Shown here: positions 41,549-52,588 of the stretch, piece after piece | Position numbering within the stretch: position 1 is the first letter of the stretch | Layout of the letters: every line of letters starts with the position of its first letter | Source: Adiantum capillus-veneris | Taxonomy: Eukaryota > Streptophyta > Polypodiopsida > Polypodiales > Pteridaceae | Direction of reading: 5' to 3' | NCBI GenBank assembly: GCA_014529385.2 | Contig: CM043949.1 | Coordinates: 143,417,858-143,481,857, forward strand | Length of the DNA: 64,000 nucleotides | Translations under genes and position numbers: made by a program | Notes under the pieces: generated by a model | Database searches by the model: none | Told to the model about the DNA's origin: nothing | The model's input: only the letters and a program-made list of their open reading frames with translations

Positions 41549-44207
41549 CTACTGGATAGTTCTGCTACTTAACCAAAATCCACAATCTCTATTTCTCAGA
41601 TGTTTAACATGCCTATCTAGCACTATGTCTGGTTCTACAGTCAATGTTCCGTCATCTTTAAACTTAGAGTTGTCCTGTAAAACATGATGCACATTATGAA
41701 TATACTTTTTCAATAAACTCACATAGAATACATGATGCACTTTAACATGAGAAGGCAGTTCTAATTTGTAAGCTAATGAACCAATGTGCTTCAAAATTTT
41801 AAATGGCCCAACAAATTGTGGAGACAATCTTCTATCATTTCCAAGAATCAAATGAGACTTCTCAGGAATAACCTTTAAAAAAAACCATATCACTAGTTTC
41901 GTACTCCACGACACGATGTTTCTTGTCATAATACAATTTATGTCTCTTTTGAGCTTCTCTAATATTCCTCCTAATTTTGGCCAACTCGCTATCCATTTTC
42001 TCAAGCATCTCACGTGACAGTTCTACCTTATTCCTCGAGTTAAGAAAATGAATAGGTGTGGGATAGTTATAGCCATACATTGCCTCAAACGGAGTCATCC
42101 TAATAGATGAATGATATGAACTGTTGTATGCAAATTCAACCAAAGGCAAATATTCATTTCAATTAGATTGGTTTTCATTGACATACATTCGTAACATATC
42201 TTCTAAAATACAATTCACTCTCTCCGTTTCCCCATCTGTTTGAGGATGAAAAGCAGTAGACATGCGTAACTGGGTACCTATAGAGTCAAATGGTCTCTCT
42301 CCAAAAATGAGAAGTGAATTTAGAATCTCTGTCAGACACTATGCTCTTGGGCATGCCATGCAAACGAAATATCTCTTTCAAAAACAAGTGTGAAATGGTC
42401 AATGCAGTATCATTTATTTTTACAGAAAAAAGTGAGCCTGTTTTGTGAGTCTATCTACCACCACAAAGATCGAATCATACCCTCCACGAGTAGTAGGAAG
42501 TCTAATGATAAAGTCCATAGATATACACCCCCACTTGTGTAAAGGAATGTCTAAGGGTTGAAGGTCACAAGCATCCTCTTATGTTCAATTTTAACTTGTT
42601 GACATTGAAAGCATTCATGCACATAATTCTTAACATCCAATTTCATACGCGACCAAAAGAATGAAGTTTTAATCTTTTCATATGTCTTATTCAATCCAGG
42701 ATGACCAGAAAAAGGTGAATTATGACACTCATGCAGAATTTGACTCTTAAAAGCAGAATTTGCAGGAATACACAAGCAGTCATAATAATACAGATTTCCC
42801 TTATACAAGTGATATCTATTCTCATACATCTCACCAATATTCTCACGCAAGAATTTCAAAATAGGCATATGAAAATAATCATTTTCAACTTCAGCATGTA
42901 TATCATCAATCAATTGAACCGCACAACAGTCAACAAATTACACATGGGCCTACGACTCAATGCATCTACAACTTCATTTTCTTTTCCATACAAATACTTC
43001 AAATCAAAATCATACTCAGTCAGCAATTCAATCCATCTCCTTGTTTGTTGTTTAACATGGCTGAGTAAAATATACTTCAAACTTTGATGATCAGTACCCA
43101 TTCCAATTCAAGCAAACATGACCCAAAATGTGACGCCAATGTTCAATGCATGAACAACAACAAAGCAAATCTACATGTCATGTGTTGCATAGTTCAATTC
43201 ACGTCTTAATTTCCTAGACTCATATCACAACCTACTCTTTGTTTCACCTACACACCACATTACCTAACACAACACACATCATCATCACACCAATCTCTTA
43301 AAACACAAAAACCCAATTTTTCGCTTTTTAGCCTTCAAGGTCAAAAAGAAAATCCACAGGTAGAAATCACAAAACCCTGTCTTTCTTGGTCAATTCGGTC
43401 AAAGGACTTGCTATCTTAGAGAAATATTTAATTTGTGCTCTCTCATATTGTGCTAGACCCATAAAGCTTATTACATCTCTTACTGACATAGTCTTAACTT
43501 TATCAAGATCAATGTGAATCCCTCTTTAGAAATCACTCTTCCAAATACACAATCTGATCCTTTGCAAAAGAACACTTACTTGCTTTGGCATACAATTTAT
43601 GTTCACGCAAAACTTCAAATGTTTTCTTTAAATGCAATGCATGATCTTCTTCATTCTTAGAATACACAAAATATCATTAAAAATACCAGAATGAAGTCAT
43701 CAAGATACGGGTGAAAAATATTATTCATTAAACACATGAAAGTTGTTGGTGTATTATTCAAACCAAAAGCAAGAACTGTAAATTCATAATGCCCATAACG
43801 TGTACGAAAGAAATCTTTGGAATGTCCTCGGCCTTAATGCGGATTTGATGGTAGCCAAAACGAAGATCAATCTTCGAAAATATTGTGGCACCACTCAATT
43901 GGCTAAGCAATTCATCTATGTGAGGAAGGGGATATTTGTTCTTAATGGTATGTTTGTATAATCTCCTATCGTCAATGCATAACCTATATGTACCATCCTT
44001 TTTCTTTTGGAATAACACAGGACTACCCCAAGGAGATACACTAGGTTTAATGAAACCCTTTTTCAAAAGATCATCAAGTTGTATCTTGAGCTCTTTAAGC
44101 TCATCAATATTGAACCTGTATGGAGCCCTTGAATAAGGTGTTGCTCTTGGATATGGATCTATGGCGTGGTCTACCGCTCTAGGCGAAGGTATACCGGGAA
44201 GATCGTC
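41549..44207 (-). pseudogene. Ty3/gypsy element 3 pol (RT-RNase H-integrase)
   Basis: [20 protein letters not shown] opens at ~44207. RT follows: [39 protein letters not shown]. The catalytic FxDDIL motif reads FNDIL after a small deletion. RNase H is reduced to its end (DHQSLKYILL...YLYGKENEVVDALSRRP, 43101-42910), with ~280 bp of unrelated-looking DNA before it. Integrase has the HHCC zinc domain (HECHNSPFSGHPGL, HECFQCQQVK), [20 protein letters not shown] and SDRDSKF with frameshifts, and the GPY/F end LSPQFVGPFKILKHIGSLAY at 41700-41900. Gag, protease and the 5' LTR are missing. It ends at the purine tract before the LTR. Confidence 0.8.
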
Positions 44208-44831
44208 CGAAACACATCCTTAAATCATGTAAGAGATCCTCTACAAATTCTGGATTTGTCTCTTTCTATTTATCCCCAGATTCTTCTTTAATCTCATTAG
44301 CAAACACAAGCAACGTCTCACATCCTTATCTAAGTCACCTTCTCAATTCCATGGCCAAAACTAGATTTAGAATCTCTTTGTTTCCACGAAGAGTGTGACT
44401 TTTCATCATCAAATGATTAAAGATATATTTTCTTTCTTAACAATCAATCAAAATATGATTTTCATCATCTAATTGATACAATGATAACATCATGCATATC
44501 AATGTTTATGTTATAGAATATCTCTTTATGCTTCCGACTCTTCAAAGAAAAAAAAAAATTTTCTACTAATCTTTCGTGAACTATTATTTCCATGGTAAGT
44601 CCACAAGTCTTTTAACTTCTCGATTAATTTCAAGTTTAATTTTTCAATCACATTAGACGATAAGAAGCAATGAATACTATCCAAATAATTTAAGAAATTC
44701 AAATTAATCTAACAAGCACAAGCATAAATTCGTTCTGAGAAGCTTTCAAAAGGTATAAAGAATAAAACATCACAAAGAGAGGTAGATGACTTGCCTTTAT
44801 CGTTGCATCACAAAAGTCTCCAATGAGGAAG
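44208..44831. other. AT-rich DNA between gypsy pol and LTR element 4
   Basis: No coding match. It may be decayed gypsy sequence. Confidence 0.3.
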
Positions 44832-45649
44832 TGTTGTTAAGCATTGTTTTAACTTATAAGGTTTTATTGAGTTTTTGGGTAGGTTCATACCAATTTTAAA
44901 ATATGCCGGCCGTCCACTTAATAAGTGGGCAGCCACTTAGAAAATAAAGCAACAAAACTAGCCGGCGAATTCTCTCTCCCTATTTCGGGTAGAACAGAAA
45001 AAAAAAACGGCCGCGATCTCTACGCGAGCAGCTATTCGTGCCATGGCCAAGGAGCTATAAAAGCACCACATGCCCTCACTGAAAGGGGTTACCAATGTCA
45101 GCAAGAGAAGACTCTGCCGCCAGATAACGCAAGAGATCGCGAGACTACGAAGCACGGAAGTCGCTTTTCCCGTGCAAGAGCGACAAGTATCTATTGTGGA
45201 TTCGCCATACGAATTGTTGTTGCGTGCTTGCGTGTGTTTGCAAGTACTTTATCGCGAAGGAGAAGCGAGAAGGCTTCGGCCTACGCTTGGGAATTCCGGG
45301 AACGGAATTCGGAAATTGTCTGTGGAGTCTCGACTCCGAGTACAGACGGAAAAAGGATTGAGAGCTCGTCTCTCGGATTTCCCTTACGGGAAAGAACGAC
45401 CATCGAGTCAGAGAATTAGAACGGAGGGGTTTTCTCCAGTTCTTGTGCTTGTAAAAAGATTCTCCCTAATAAAGGATTCTCTTTAAGGGGGGGGACCAAC
45501 CCATCTTCTGGTCCCCAGTACTGTGTCGATCTTCTCACTCTCTATCTGTCTATTTATTTCTCTCTATATATCCTTTGGCTTCAGTATTAAGTGATAAATT
45601 CTATTTATCCAAGTATATTTTATATTGTTATGCGCTCCCGTTTGTGACA
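44832..45649 (+). mobile_element. 5' LTR of non-autonomous element 4
   Basis: 818 bp, TGTTGTTAAGCATTG...CCGTTTGTGACA. It has a TATA box at 45055-45063 (CTATAAAAG) and a polyadenylation signal AATAAA at 45468-45473. It is homologous along its full length to 48382-49202, with scattered substitutions and small indels such as AAGTGGGCAGCC/AAGCC. An internal ORF of 164 codons is not conserved in frame between the LTRs. Confidence 0.9.
45055..45063 (+). promoter_or_regulatory. LTR TATA box
   Basis: CTATAAAAG, also present in the 3' LTR at 48611-48619. It marks the likely U3/R promoter. Confidence 0.6.
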
Positions 45650-45650
45650 G

Positions 45651-45662
45651 TGGTATCAGAGC
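45651..45662 (+). promoter_or_regulatory. Primer-binding site (initiator tRNA-Met)
   Basis: TGGTATCAGAGC one base after the LTR end; same primer as the copia element at 15943. Confidence 0.85.
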
Positions 45663-48381
45663 ATGGTCTCCTCTCTTTCTCTGTAAAGGAGGACGACTCT
45701 GGGAAGATACGGGAAGAAGCCATGACAAGCCAAGAGAGAAGTAAGCAAGCGGAAACCTAAGTCCTGCGGGAAAAGCTCGCAAAGTTGGGAAATTTTTTTC
45801 TCTCTGCAAGAAGTCGACACAAGACTTGGGATTCTCTGAAAAGGCGACAAGAGCATGATGCTCAAGAACCTAGAGAATCTGAGGAGCGGAATGCTCAAGA
45901 TACTTCACAACCCAGAAGATATCCATGAACGTCAATCCACAACTATAGCCAAGAAATCCCGTCATTCGGGAAGGATATAAAGAAGGTCTTTAGACCTAGG
46001 AACACTTCCAGTCAAGTTTGATACTTCTGACGAAAGGGAAGATGCCGGGAAAGCTACCGCTTTAATTCGACAGTTTAAAGTTGCCTTTGCAAACGGCAAT
46101 TTCTGAAAAAGCGTCGAAGGTGAGGCATGTGACCAAACACCTCAAGGGGATTGCAAGTACTTGGTGGTATACCAAAGCTCTGCAAGGAACTTACAACAAG
46201 ACTTGGATTCAATTCAAGGCTGAATTTTCCGACAAATTTTTTTCCTCTACGCTTTGAGAAAGGCATCCAAGAAGATTGGGATTGGTTTGCCCAATAGAAA
46301 TATGAGTGAGTCCAAGCAAGTAGTGGTTCACTCTTGCCAAGGTAGCTCCACTCTTGACCCTCTCTGAGGAAGGAAAGATGAAGAAATTCAACGAAGGACT
46401 TTTGCCCGAAGTTTGTAGACGCATCTGCAAGATGCTTTGCAGCAGATAGTGGAGTCAGCAATAAAAGCTAAAAGTGTACACCTTAGTGTACATAGAATAC
46501 AATCCCCGCAATGGGATCAGAACCATTGAACACAGAAAAAAATGAATTTTTGTTACCTCTCCTCGAAGGATACGTTGCTATCCGGAGAAAGTTTGGAGTA
46601 AGGGAATTCAATCTAACTCCTGAGTTTTTTGAATAGAAGACCCTCAAACTTTAAGTGAGAGGGCAGGTCTTTGATCAAAGTTACATCTTTGAGGAAATCA
46701 TAAAGTGCATGGTGCTTGTTTGCTCTTTTGCACGAGGTATGGTTATGTCTCACCAGGACTACTCACTCTCGAGTGTTTATAAGAGCAGGATCAAATTGAA
46801 AGATTGTTTTCTGAAATGAATTGGTTTGCTTAACTAGCCGGGAGGTCAACTATTGATCTGGTATCCAGTAATTCTCGAACAGATTACCTGCTACTGCGGG
46901 TAAGAAATTATGAAGGAACCATTCTGAGCTTTCAAGCAAAGAAAAGCTTTCATTAAGCTTGAATACTCTTTAAGCCCACATCCCCTACCCGGTAAGGGAA
47001 GATATGGTAGTGCTTTTCGCACAAGTGAAGGAATACTCTCTTTACGAGGGAAGGAACAAGCGACGACTACGACCTGTGCTCGAGGAATCCAAGGATTGAA
47101 ATCCTATATTATTTGATGAGCGGGTTTTGCTCTAAGATCGAGCCAAGGGATCGTCAAGTTGAGCGTCTTCGCTCTAAGGATCTTACAAAGGGAAGGTAAT
47201 TTCCCAGGTTCACCGAAACTCTAACACAGCTTAAGAATTATGTACACCTTTGAGTACATGGATAACACACGAAGATGTAGACCTATGCCAAGGAACTGGA
47301 CGAGAGTTTGTTATACTCTCTTGAGCGCCTTTATGCGCAAGGTTATGTGCAAGGGCAAAGACCTAGATTGATTTCTAGGGGGATTATTCTTCTCGGGATT
47401 GAGAAGGTGGAATTGAGCTAACAGATTCTTGGATAAGGAAAACTTCCGATTTGTTGGAAAGACGTGAATGATGAGTTCTTACATGGCTCGTTAGTTTGAT
47501 GATTGGTGAAGGATATCCTCGAGGTACTAGAGGAAGGACATGAACCGGTAAGGTACGTATTGAATTATTGAATTTTTGAATTTCTGTTTAGTTTAATTTT
47601 TAAGTTCTCTTTTGAGAAAGGACCAACTCCAACTCACCATTGAGCAAGATTTAAAATTTTTTTCCAGTTTCTCCCCGGCAGTTCAGTTGGACCTCTACAG
47701 TTGAGGACAACTGTTTATAAGTGAGAGGGATGTTGCTAAATTGGCTTTATTTGACAGAAAAATAATTCTGAATGAATTATTGGATTTATAAGTGAGAGGG
47801 TTTTCTCGCTTTAAACACCAAGAAAATAATTCTAAATGAGTTATTGGAATTTTAGGTGAGAAGGTTTTTCTCACTGGAGACATCCGAGTACAGAGTATTC
47901 CTAGTGCGTCATTGAAAGCAATCACGGGAGCACTGAGAACGGGAATATCTGTAAGGCCACCAAGAACAGGTACTTCTGATGCGTCACATCGGATGAGTGA
48001 CAGGGAGCATCGGAAAGAAGTATCCGACCATCCGGGAACGGACATCTCTGATGCGTCATAGGATGGGTGACATAGAGCATCGTGAAGGGGATTGTACCGT
48101 AAGTTCGGTAGGAAAGGACTAGGTGATGGGTATTCTTGATGTGTCACAAGGTGGGTGACGGGTGCATCGGAAAGGGGATATCCATAGTCGAGAGGAAATC
48201 CGAACTGGAAAAGAGGAATACACGTAAAGACGCAAGCACAAGAATAAAGATGGGTTCTGAGAAGCTTTTCTTAAAAAGCGGAAAATTTTAACGAGTTTTC
48301 CAAGAAGAGCAAACGCTTTCCCCCGAGGAATCTATGTCGGCATTGCATTTGTGCATGCGGCATCCAGGGACGCCTGGGAAG
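45663..48381 (+). mobile_element. Internal region of element 4 with degenerate gag
   Basis: A decayed gag is visible at about 46015-46330 (PVKFDTSDEREDAGKATALI, HLKGIASTWWYTKALQG, WIQFKAEFSDKFFSSTL, then frame-shifted EKGIQEDWDWFAQ). The order matches the Retrotrans_gag core. No protease, RT or integrase is seen in the remaining 2 kb, so it is non-autonomous. Tandem repeats fill 47.7-48.2 kb. A GGGAAG stretch precedes the 3' LTR. Confidence 0.7.
47710..48185 (+). repeat. Tandem repeats upstream of the 3' LTR
   Basis: Two units around AAAATAATTCTRAATGARTTATTGG...GTGAGAGG (47715-47880), then three ~75-85-bp units with TGATGYGTCA...GGTGAC...GCATCG at 47967, 48041 and 48128 and a weaker one at 47890. 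Confidence 0.7.
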
Positions 48382-49202
48382 TGTTGTGAAAAGCATTGTT
48401 TTAAACTTATAAGGTTTTATTGAGTTTTTGGGCAGGTTCAGACCAATTTTAAAATATGCCGGCCGTCCACTTAATAAGCCACTTAGAAAATAAAGCAACA
48501 AAATCAGCCAGCGAATTCTCTCTCCCTATTTCGGGTAGAACAAAAAAACAAAAAAACAAAAACCGGCCGCGATCTCTACGCGAGCAGCTATTCGTGCCGT
48601 GGCCAAGGAGCTATAAAAGCACCACATGCCCTCACTGAAAGGGGTTACCAAAGTCAGCAAGAGAAGACTCTGCCGCCAGATAACGCAAGAGATCGCGAGA
48701 CTACGAAGCATGAAAGTCGCTTTTCCGCAAGAGCGACAGGTATCTATTGTGGATTCGCCATACGAATTGTTGTTACGTGTTTGCGTGTGTGTTTGCAGGT
48801 ACTTCATCGCGAAGGAGAAGCGAGAAGGCTTCGGCCTATACTTCGAAATTCCGGGAACGGAATTCGGAAATTGTCTGTGGAGTCTTGACTCCGAGTACAG
48901 ACGGAAAAAGGATTGAGAGCTCGTCTCTCGGATTTCCCTTACGAGAAGGAACGACCATAGAGTCAGAGAATTAGAACAGAGGGGTTTTCTCCAGTTCTTG
49001 TGCTTGTAAAAAGATTCTCCCTAATAAAGGATTCTCTCTAAGGGGGGGGACCAGCCCATCTTTTGGTCCCCAGTACTGTGTCGATCTTCTCACTCTCTAT
49101 CTCTCTATTTATTTCTCTATATATCCTTTGGCTTCAGTGTTAAGTGATAAATTCTATTTATCCGAGTATATTTTATATTGTTATGCGCTCCCGTTTGTGA
49201 CA
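48382..49202 (+). mobile_element. 3' LTR of non-autonomous element 4
   Basis: 821 bp, TGTTGTGAAAAGCATTG...CCGTTTGTGACA, TATA at 48611-48619. The next base starts LINE coding sequence (GTGGAGTATACAAATGC). The flanking pentamers GGAAG (left of 44832) and GTGGA (right) do not match, so there is no target-site duplication. Confidence 0.9.
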
Positions 49203-50474
49203 GTGGAGTATACAAATGCATACACTTACCTGGGGGTAGTCTTTACTGGGCTGAGATTTTCTTTGAGAAGAGCAGCAGAGACTAGACTAACTAGAGCTGG
49301 TGCGGCTCTTGGAGGAATGGAGAGGATGTGTTCGCAGGTTCAGTTCCAGGAACCTAGGACAAAGTTATGGCTCTTTGATACTTTGGTTGCCTCTACTATG
49401 TTATATGGGGTGCAGGTTTGGGGACCTTCTATAGGCCAGGATGGTTGGAGGCGTATGGAGAAGCCCCTGGTATCTACGATCTCTCGATTGATTAGAGACA
49501 AGGCTTCCGTACCGCATGATATCATTCGAGCGGAATTAGCTGCCCCCCCTGTGGAGATTGAGGCGCTTACCAGATCAGTCTCCTTTGTACACAATCTCTG
49601 GGATACTACCAGTGACAGATATGCCAGGGTGGCTCTAGAGTCCTCTAGACAATTAGCTCTTAATGGGGATACATCATGCTAGTATGCACAGATGGCATCA
49701 TGGTTTCAAACACATGGTTTCACCATGGACAGGTTGCCTCCTTTTCAATACTCTCCACAGGCACCCTTGAGGTCTCTGACACGGGTAGAGATTAATAGAC
49801 TTATTCATCAGGATCTGATCCAGCTGGACACGAGAAGGACATGGATAGAGCCATTACAGGAGTTGGGCACAAAGATGGTTTTCTATAGAGAGCATCTTCT
49901 CCACCTCACGGGGGATGGGTTTGTGATTCGACCTAGCTATATGGACACGCATCTCTCTCATTGTTTCCGTTGTGCCATTGGCCAGATATGCACGTCCTCA
50001 CATCAGCTCGAGATTGAGACCGGCAGATTCAGAGGGACACCAGCAGATAGCAGGATATGCCGCTTATGCCATCTAGAGCCAGAGACAGAAGTACATTACA
50101 TATGTCATTGCACAGTGTACTATGAGATACGAGGCCGTTTTCATTGTCTATTCAGAGAAGGTTTTGGGCCTCTATCTAGGGTCATGAGTTATGAGGATCA
50201 AAGATGTCTTGGGCTATATCTACTTGAGTTACACAGGCATAGAGAAACTTTACTAAGGAGAGCTGAAGAGAGACAACCCCAGAGACAGATCACAGATGTC
50301 TTTACACTAGATATTGTACACCCAGAAGAACAGACAGAGGAGCAGCCAACAGTGGAGAGGTCTACCCGCACTACTGGCATTCTCATAGACCGAGCATTGG
50401 AGCTAGGGAGATCTAGAAGACCGATGGAGAAGAGGAGCTACACAGTTTCGAAGGAGGCTACAACAAAGGATTAG
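49203..50474 (+). pseudogene. LINE-2, 3' half of ORF2
   Basis: Starts inside the RT thumb (VEYTNAYTYLGVVFTG) because the LTR element occupies its 5' side. It continues LFDTLVASTMLYGVQVWGP and KASVPHDIIRAELAAPPVE, passes one TAG (49680-49682) in frame, then MASWFQTHGFTMDRLPPFQY, the zinc motif CRLCHLEPETEVHYICHC and a tail ending RGKRSYTVSKEATTKD-like at 50474. Sequence is closely related to the LINE pieces at 50760, 57998, 62956 and 63140. The 5' half is absent from the window. Confidence 0.85.
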
Positions 50475-50684
50475 AGCCATACTCTTTCGTCGTCCAGAGT
50501 GCAGATGAAGATGGATCTCTACTCCCTCCCATATTGTCTTCATAGTTTAGGATCCCGCAGTATTTATATTTTGTTATCCTAGTTTAACTTATTTTGTTAA
50601 TCTGACTTTGTATCAGATACACCGCATTGTAACTTTCTGGTCTCATAGGTCACTTTGGCCTTTTGAAGACGTTAATATAACATT

Positions 50685-50759
<75 letters not shown>
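50475..50759 (+). mobile_element. LINE-2 3' UTR, hairpin copy 3 and (CT)n tail
   Basis: TCTCATAGGTCACTTTGGCCT holds the hairpin (50647-50661, one G-T wobble), then GAAGACGTTAATATAACA and a (CT)n run from 50688 to 50759. Confidence 0.8.
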
Positions 50760-50760
<1 letters not shown>

Positions 50761-51688
50761 GTTTGAGGGACACGGTTTTGACATGGAGAGCCTACCACCA
50801 TTCCAGTACGACCCCCACTCACCATCTGTTCACCTCTCTCGCAGTGAGAGGAACTTGGTATTGAGACAGGATCTGTGGCAGCTATACACCAGGAGAGTCT
50901 GGGAGTCACCTGGCTTGGGGACGAGGATATCAGATTACAGAGACCAGTTTCTCACCATATTGTCTGGGGGGTTCATACAGAGACCACGCTATATGGACAC
51001 ATATATGCCACATAGCTCACGGGTGGCGATTGGTCAGCTGAGAGTGGCTTCACACAGGTTAGAGATTGAGATCGGGAGACATACTGGTGTTCCCAGGGAG
51101 GAGCGAGTCTGCAGAGCCTGCACAGAGGAGGTGGAGAGTGAGGAGCACTTCGTATGTAGATGCAGAGCATACACTGAGATCAGAGGCAGGTATGAGGCCT
51201 TATTGAGAGGACAGCCCACTCTCCGAGAGATCATGGACTCTCGAGATCAGAGACAGCTCGGACGCTTCTTACTAGAGATACAGAGCCATCGGGACACACT
51301 ACTACAGCCACGCACAGCTACACAGACAGAGGGGAGACGGTCGCAGCTCACAGACTTCTTTCAGAGGATTGCCGCCCCTCCCTCACCAGACACTCAGAGG
51401 GGAGTGACACTCCCACAGGCGGAGGTGAGCCGAGCTAGCCGACGACCACGAGTCACAGGCTACAGGGGCGCGAGCTCCCACCACCGACAGATCGAGGAGA
51501 TCCGAGCCCGGGAGCGCCGTGCCACTGAGGAGCGAGTAGCTCAGATGAGGCCGACCGACAGCTTTCATCGGGTAGCCTTGCACCAGCCCGCCCATGTACC
51601 ACATCTTACATCCCCCCATTTGTACAGGATGGAGCTAGATAGCTTGATGCATTCTCATTCTCATGATTGTACTACCTTGAGCATATAG
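50760..51688 (+). pseudogene. LINE-3, 5'-truncated C-terminal domain
   Basis: Begins directly at the end of the LINE-2 (CT)n tail. The frame MESLPPFQYDPHSPSVHLSR is the counterpart of LINE-2 MDRLPPFQYSPQAP. It has the zinc motif CRACTEEVESEEHFVCRC, DQRQLGRFLLEIQSHRDTLL and an Arg-rich C-terminus. It is open to 51688, and 5' truncation is typical of incomplete target-primed reverse transcription. Head-to-tail order with LINE-2 on the same strand. Confidence 0.8.
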
Positions 51689-51884
51689 ACATGCATATAC
51701 CCCTAGAGATAGAGCTCCATCCCTCCTCAGATACTCCCTACCTACATTCAGTTCAGTTTTGTATCAGTTTTGTTTCATTTGTCTTTCGATAGACGGATGA
51801 CATACACACATGTACATTTGATTTGTCTCATAGGCCGATTTCGGCCTGACATAGACGTTAAAAATCTTTCTTTCTTTCTTTCTT

Positions 51885-51946
<62 letters not shown>
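51689..51946 (+). mobile_element. LINE-3 3' UTR, hairpin copy 4 and tail
   Basis: Hairpin AGGCCGA-TT-TCGGCCT at 51832-51847, then CATAGACGTTAAAAATC, (TTTC)n and (TC)n to 51946. Confidence 0.85.
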
Positions 51947-51948
<2 letters not shown>

Positions 51949-52588
51949 GGTAATGCCATCACTTTGTGACATACTCTCTGGTACCCAAAGCAAAAAAAGT
52001 AGTCCTAAACAGGCTGCAACAACTAGTAACTAGCTCTGGAGCCACCTCTAAAAGGAACATTGTCTGAAGCCACATCCATGTCATTATGATCAATCGTATG
52101 AAGCCAACACACCTTCCACGTGCTTTTTTAGGATGCCAGCTGAAAGAAAAAAGGTCTTAAAAGATTTGTGAGTTTATCTTGAAAAATTGCGCCAAAACAT
52201 TTTGGCCGTTTTGAAGATTCAGGGTTTCAAGTGGGCAAAATGAAGTCTTATGTCACCATATCTTGCATGAGAGTATCAAAAGAAAGATTGATGATGCACG
52301 AAGGGAGAAAAGAGCCATTGTTTCAATTGAAACATTCATGCTAAGGATATGAGAGATTTCAGACACAGAGAACTCCTACTTGATACTTCTACGCCGCTTA
52401 CAGCAGAGAGGCTTTGGTGCAGCCTCCACTACTGTTGTTTGGATATAAGCCGCTTGCAGCTGGACAAGCTCTGCCCGCCCCTCTTCATGCCCCCCTTCCT
52501 TCCCTGCCTCTTTCTCTCCCTCTCTATCTCTTTCTGACCCACAGACAGCACATCCTACCAAAAATATTGCAAACATGCGAACTCATAC
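51947..52588. other. 3' flank and possible last exon of the DUF1664 gene
   Basis: The minus-strand frame QAAYIQTTVVEAAPKPLCC at about 52376-52460 might be a terminal exon, but it does not resemble the usual family C-terminus. Nothing else is recognised. Confidence 0.3.

Noticed and set aside
44925-45486. 164- and 138-codon ORFs in the 5' LTR
   Set aside because: They lie within the LTR, and the matching ORFs in the 3' LTR are broken differently, so there is no conserved frame.
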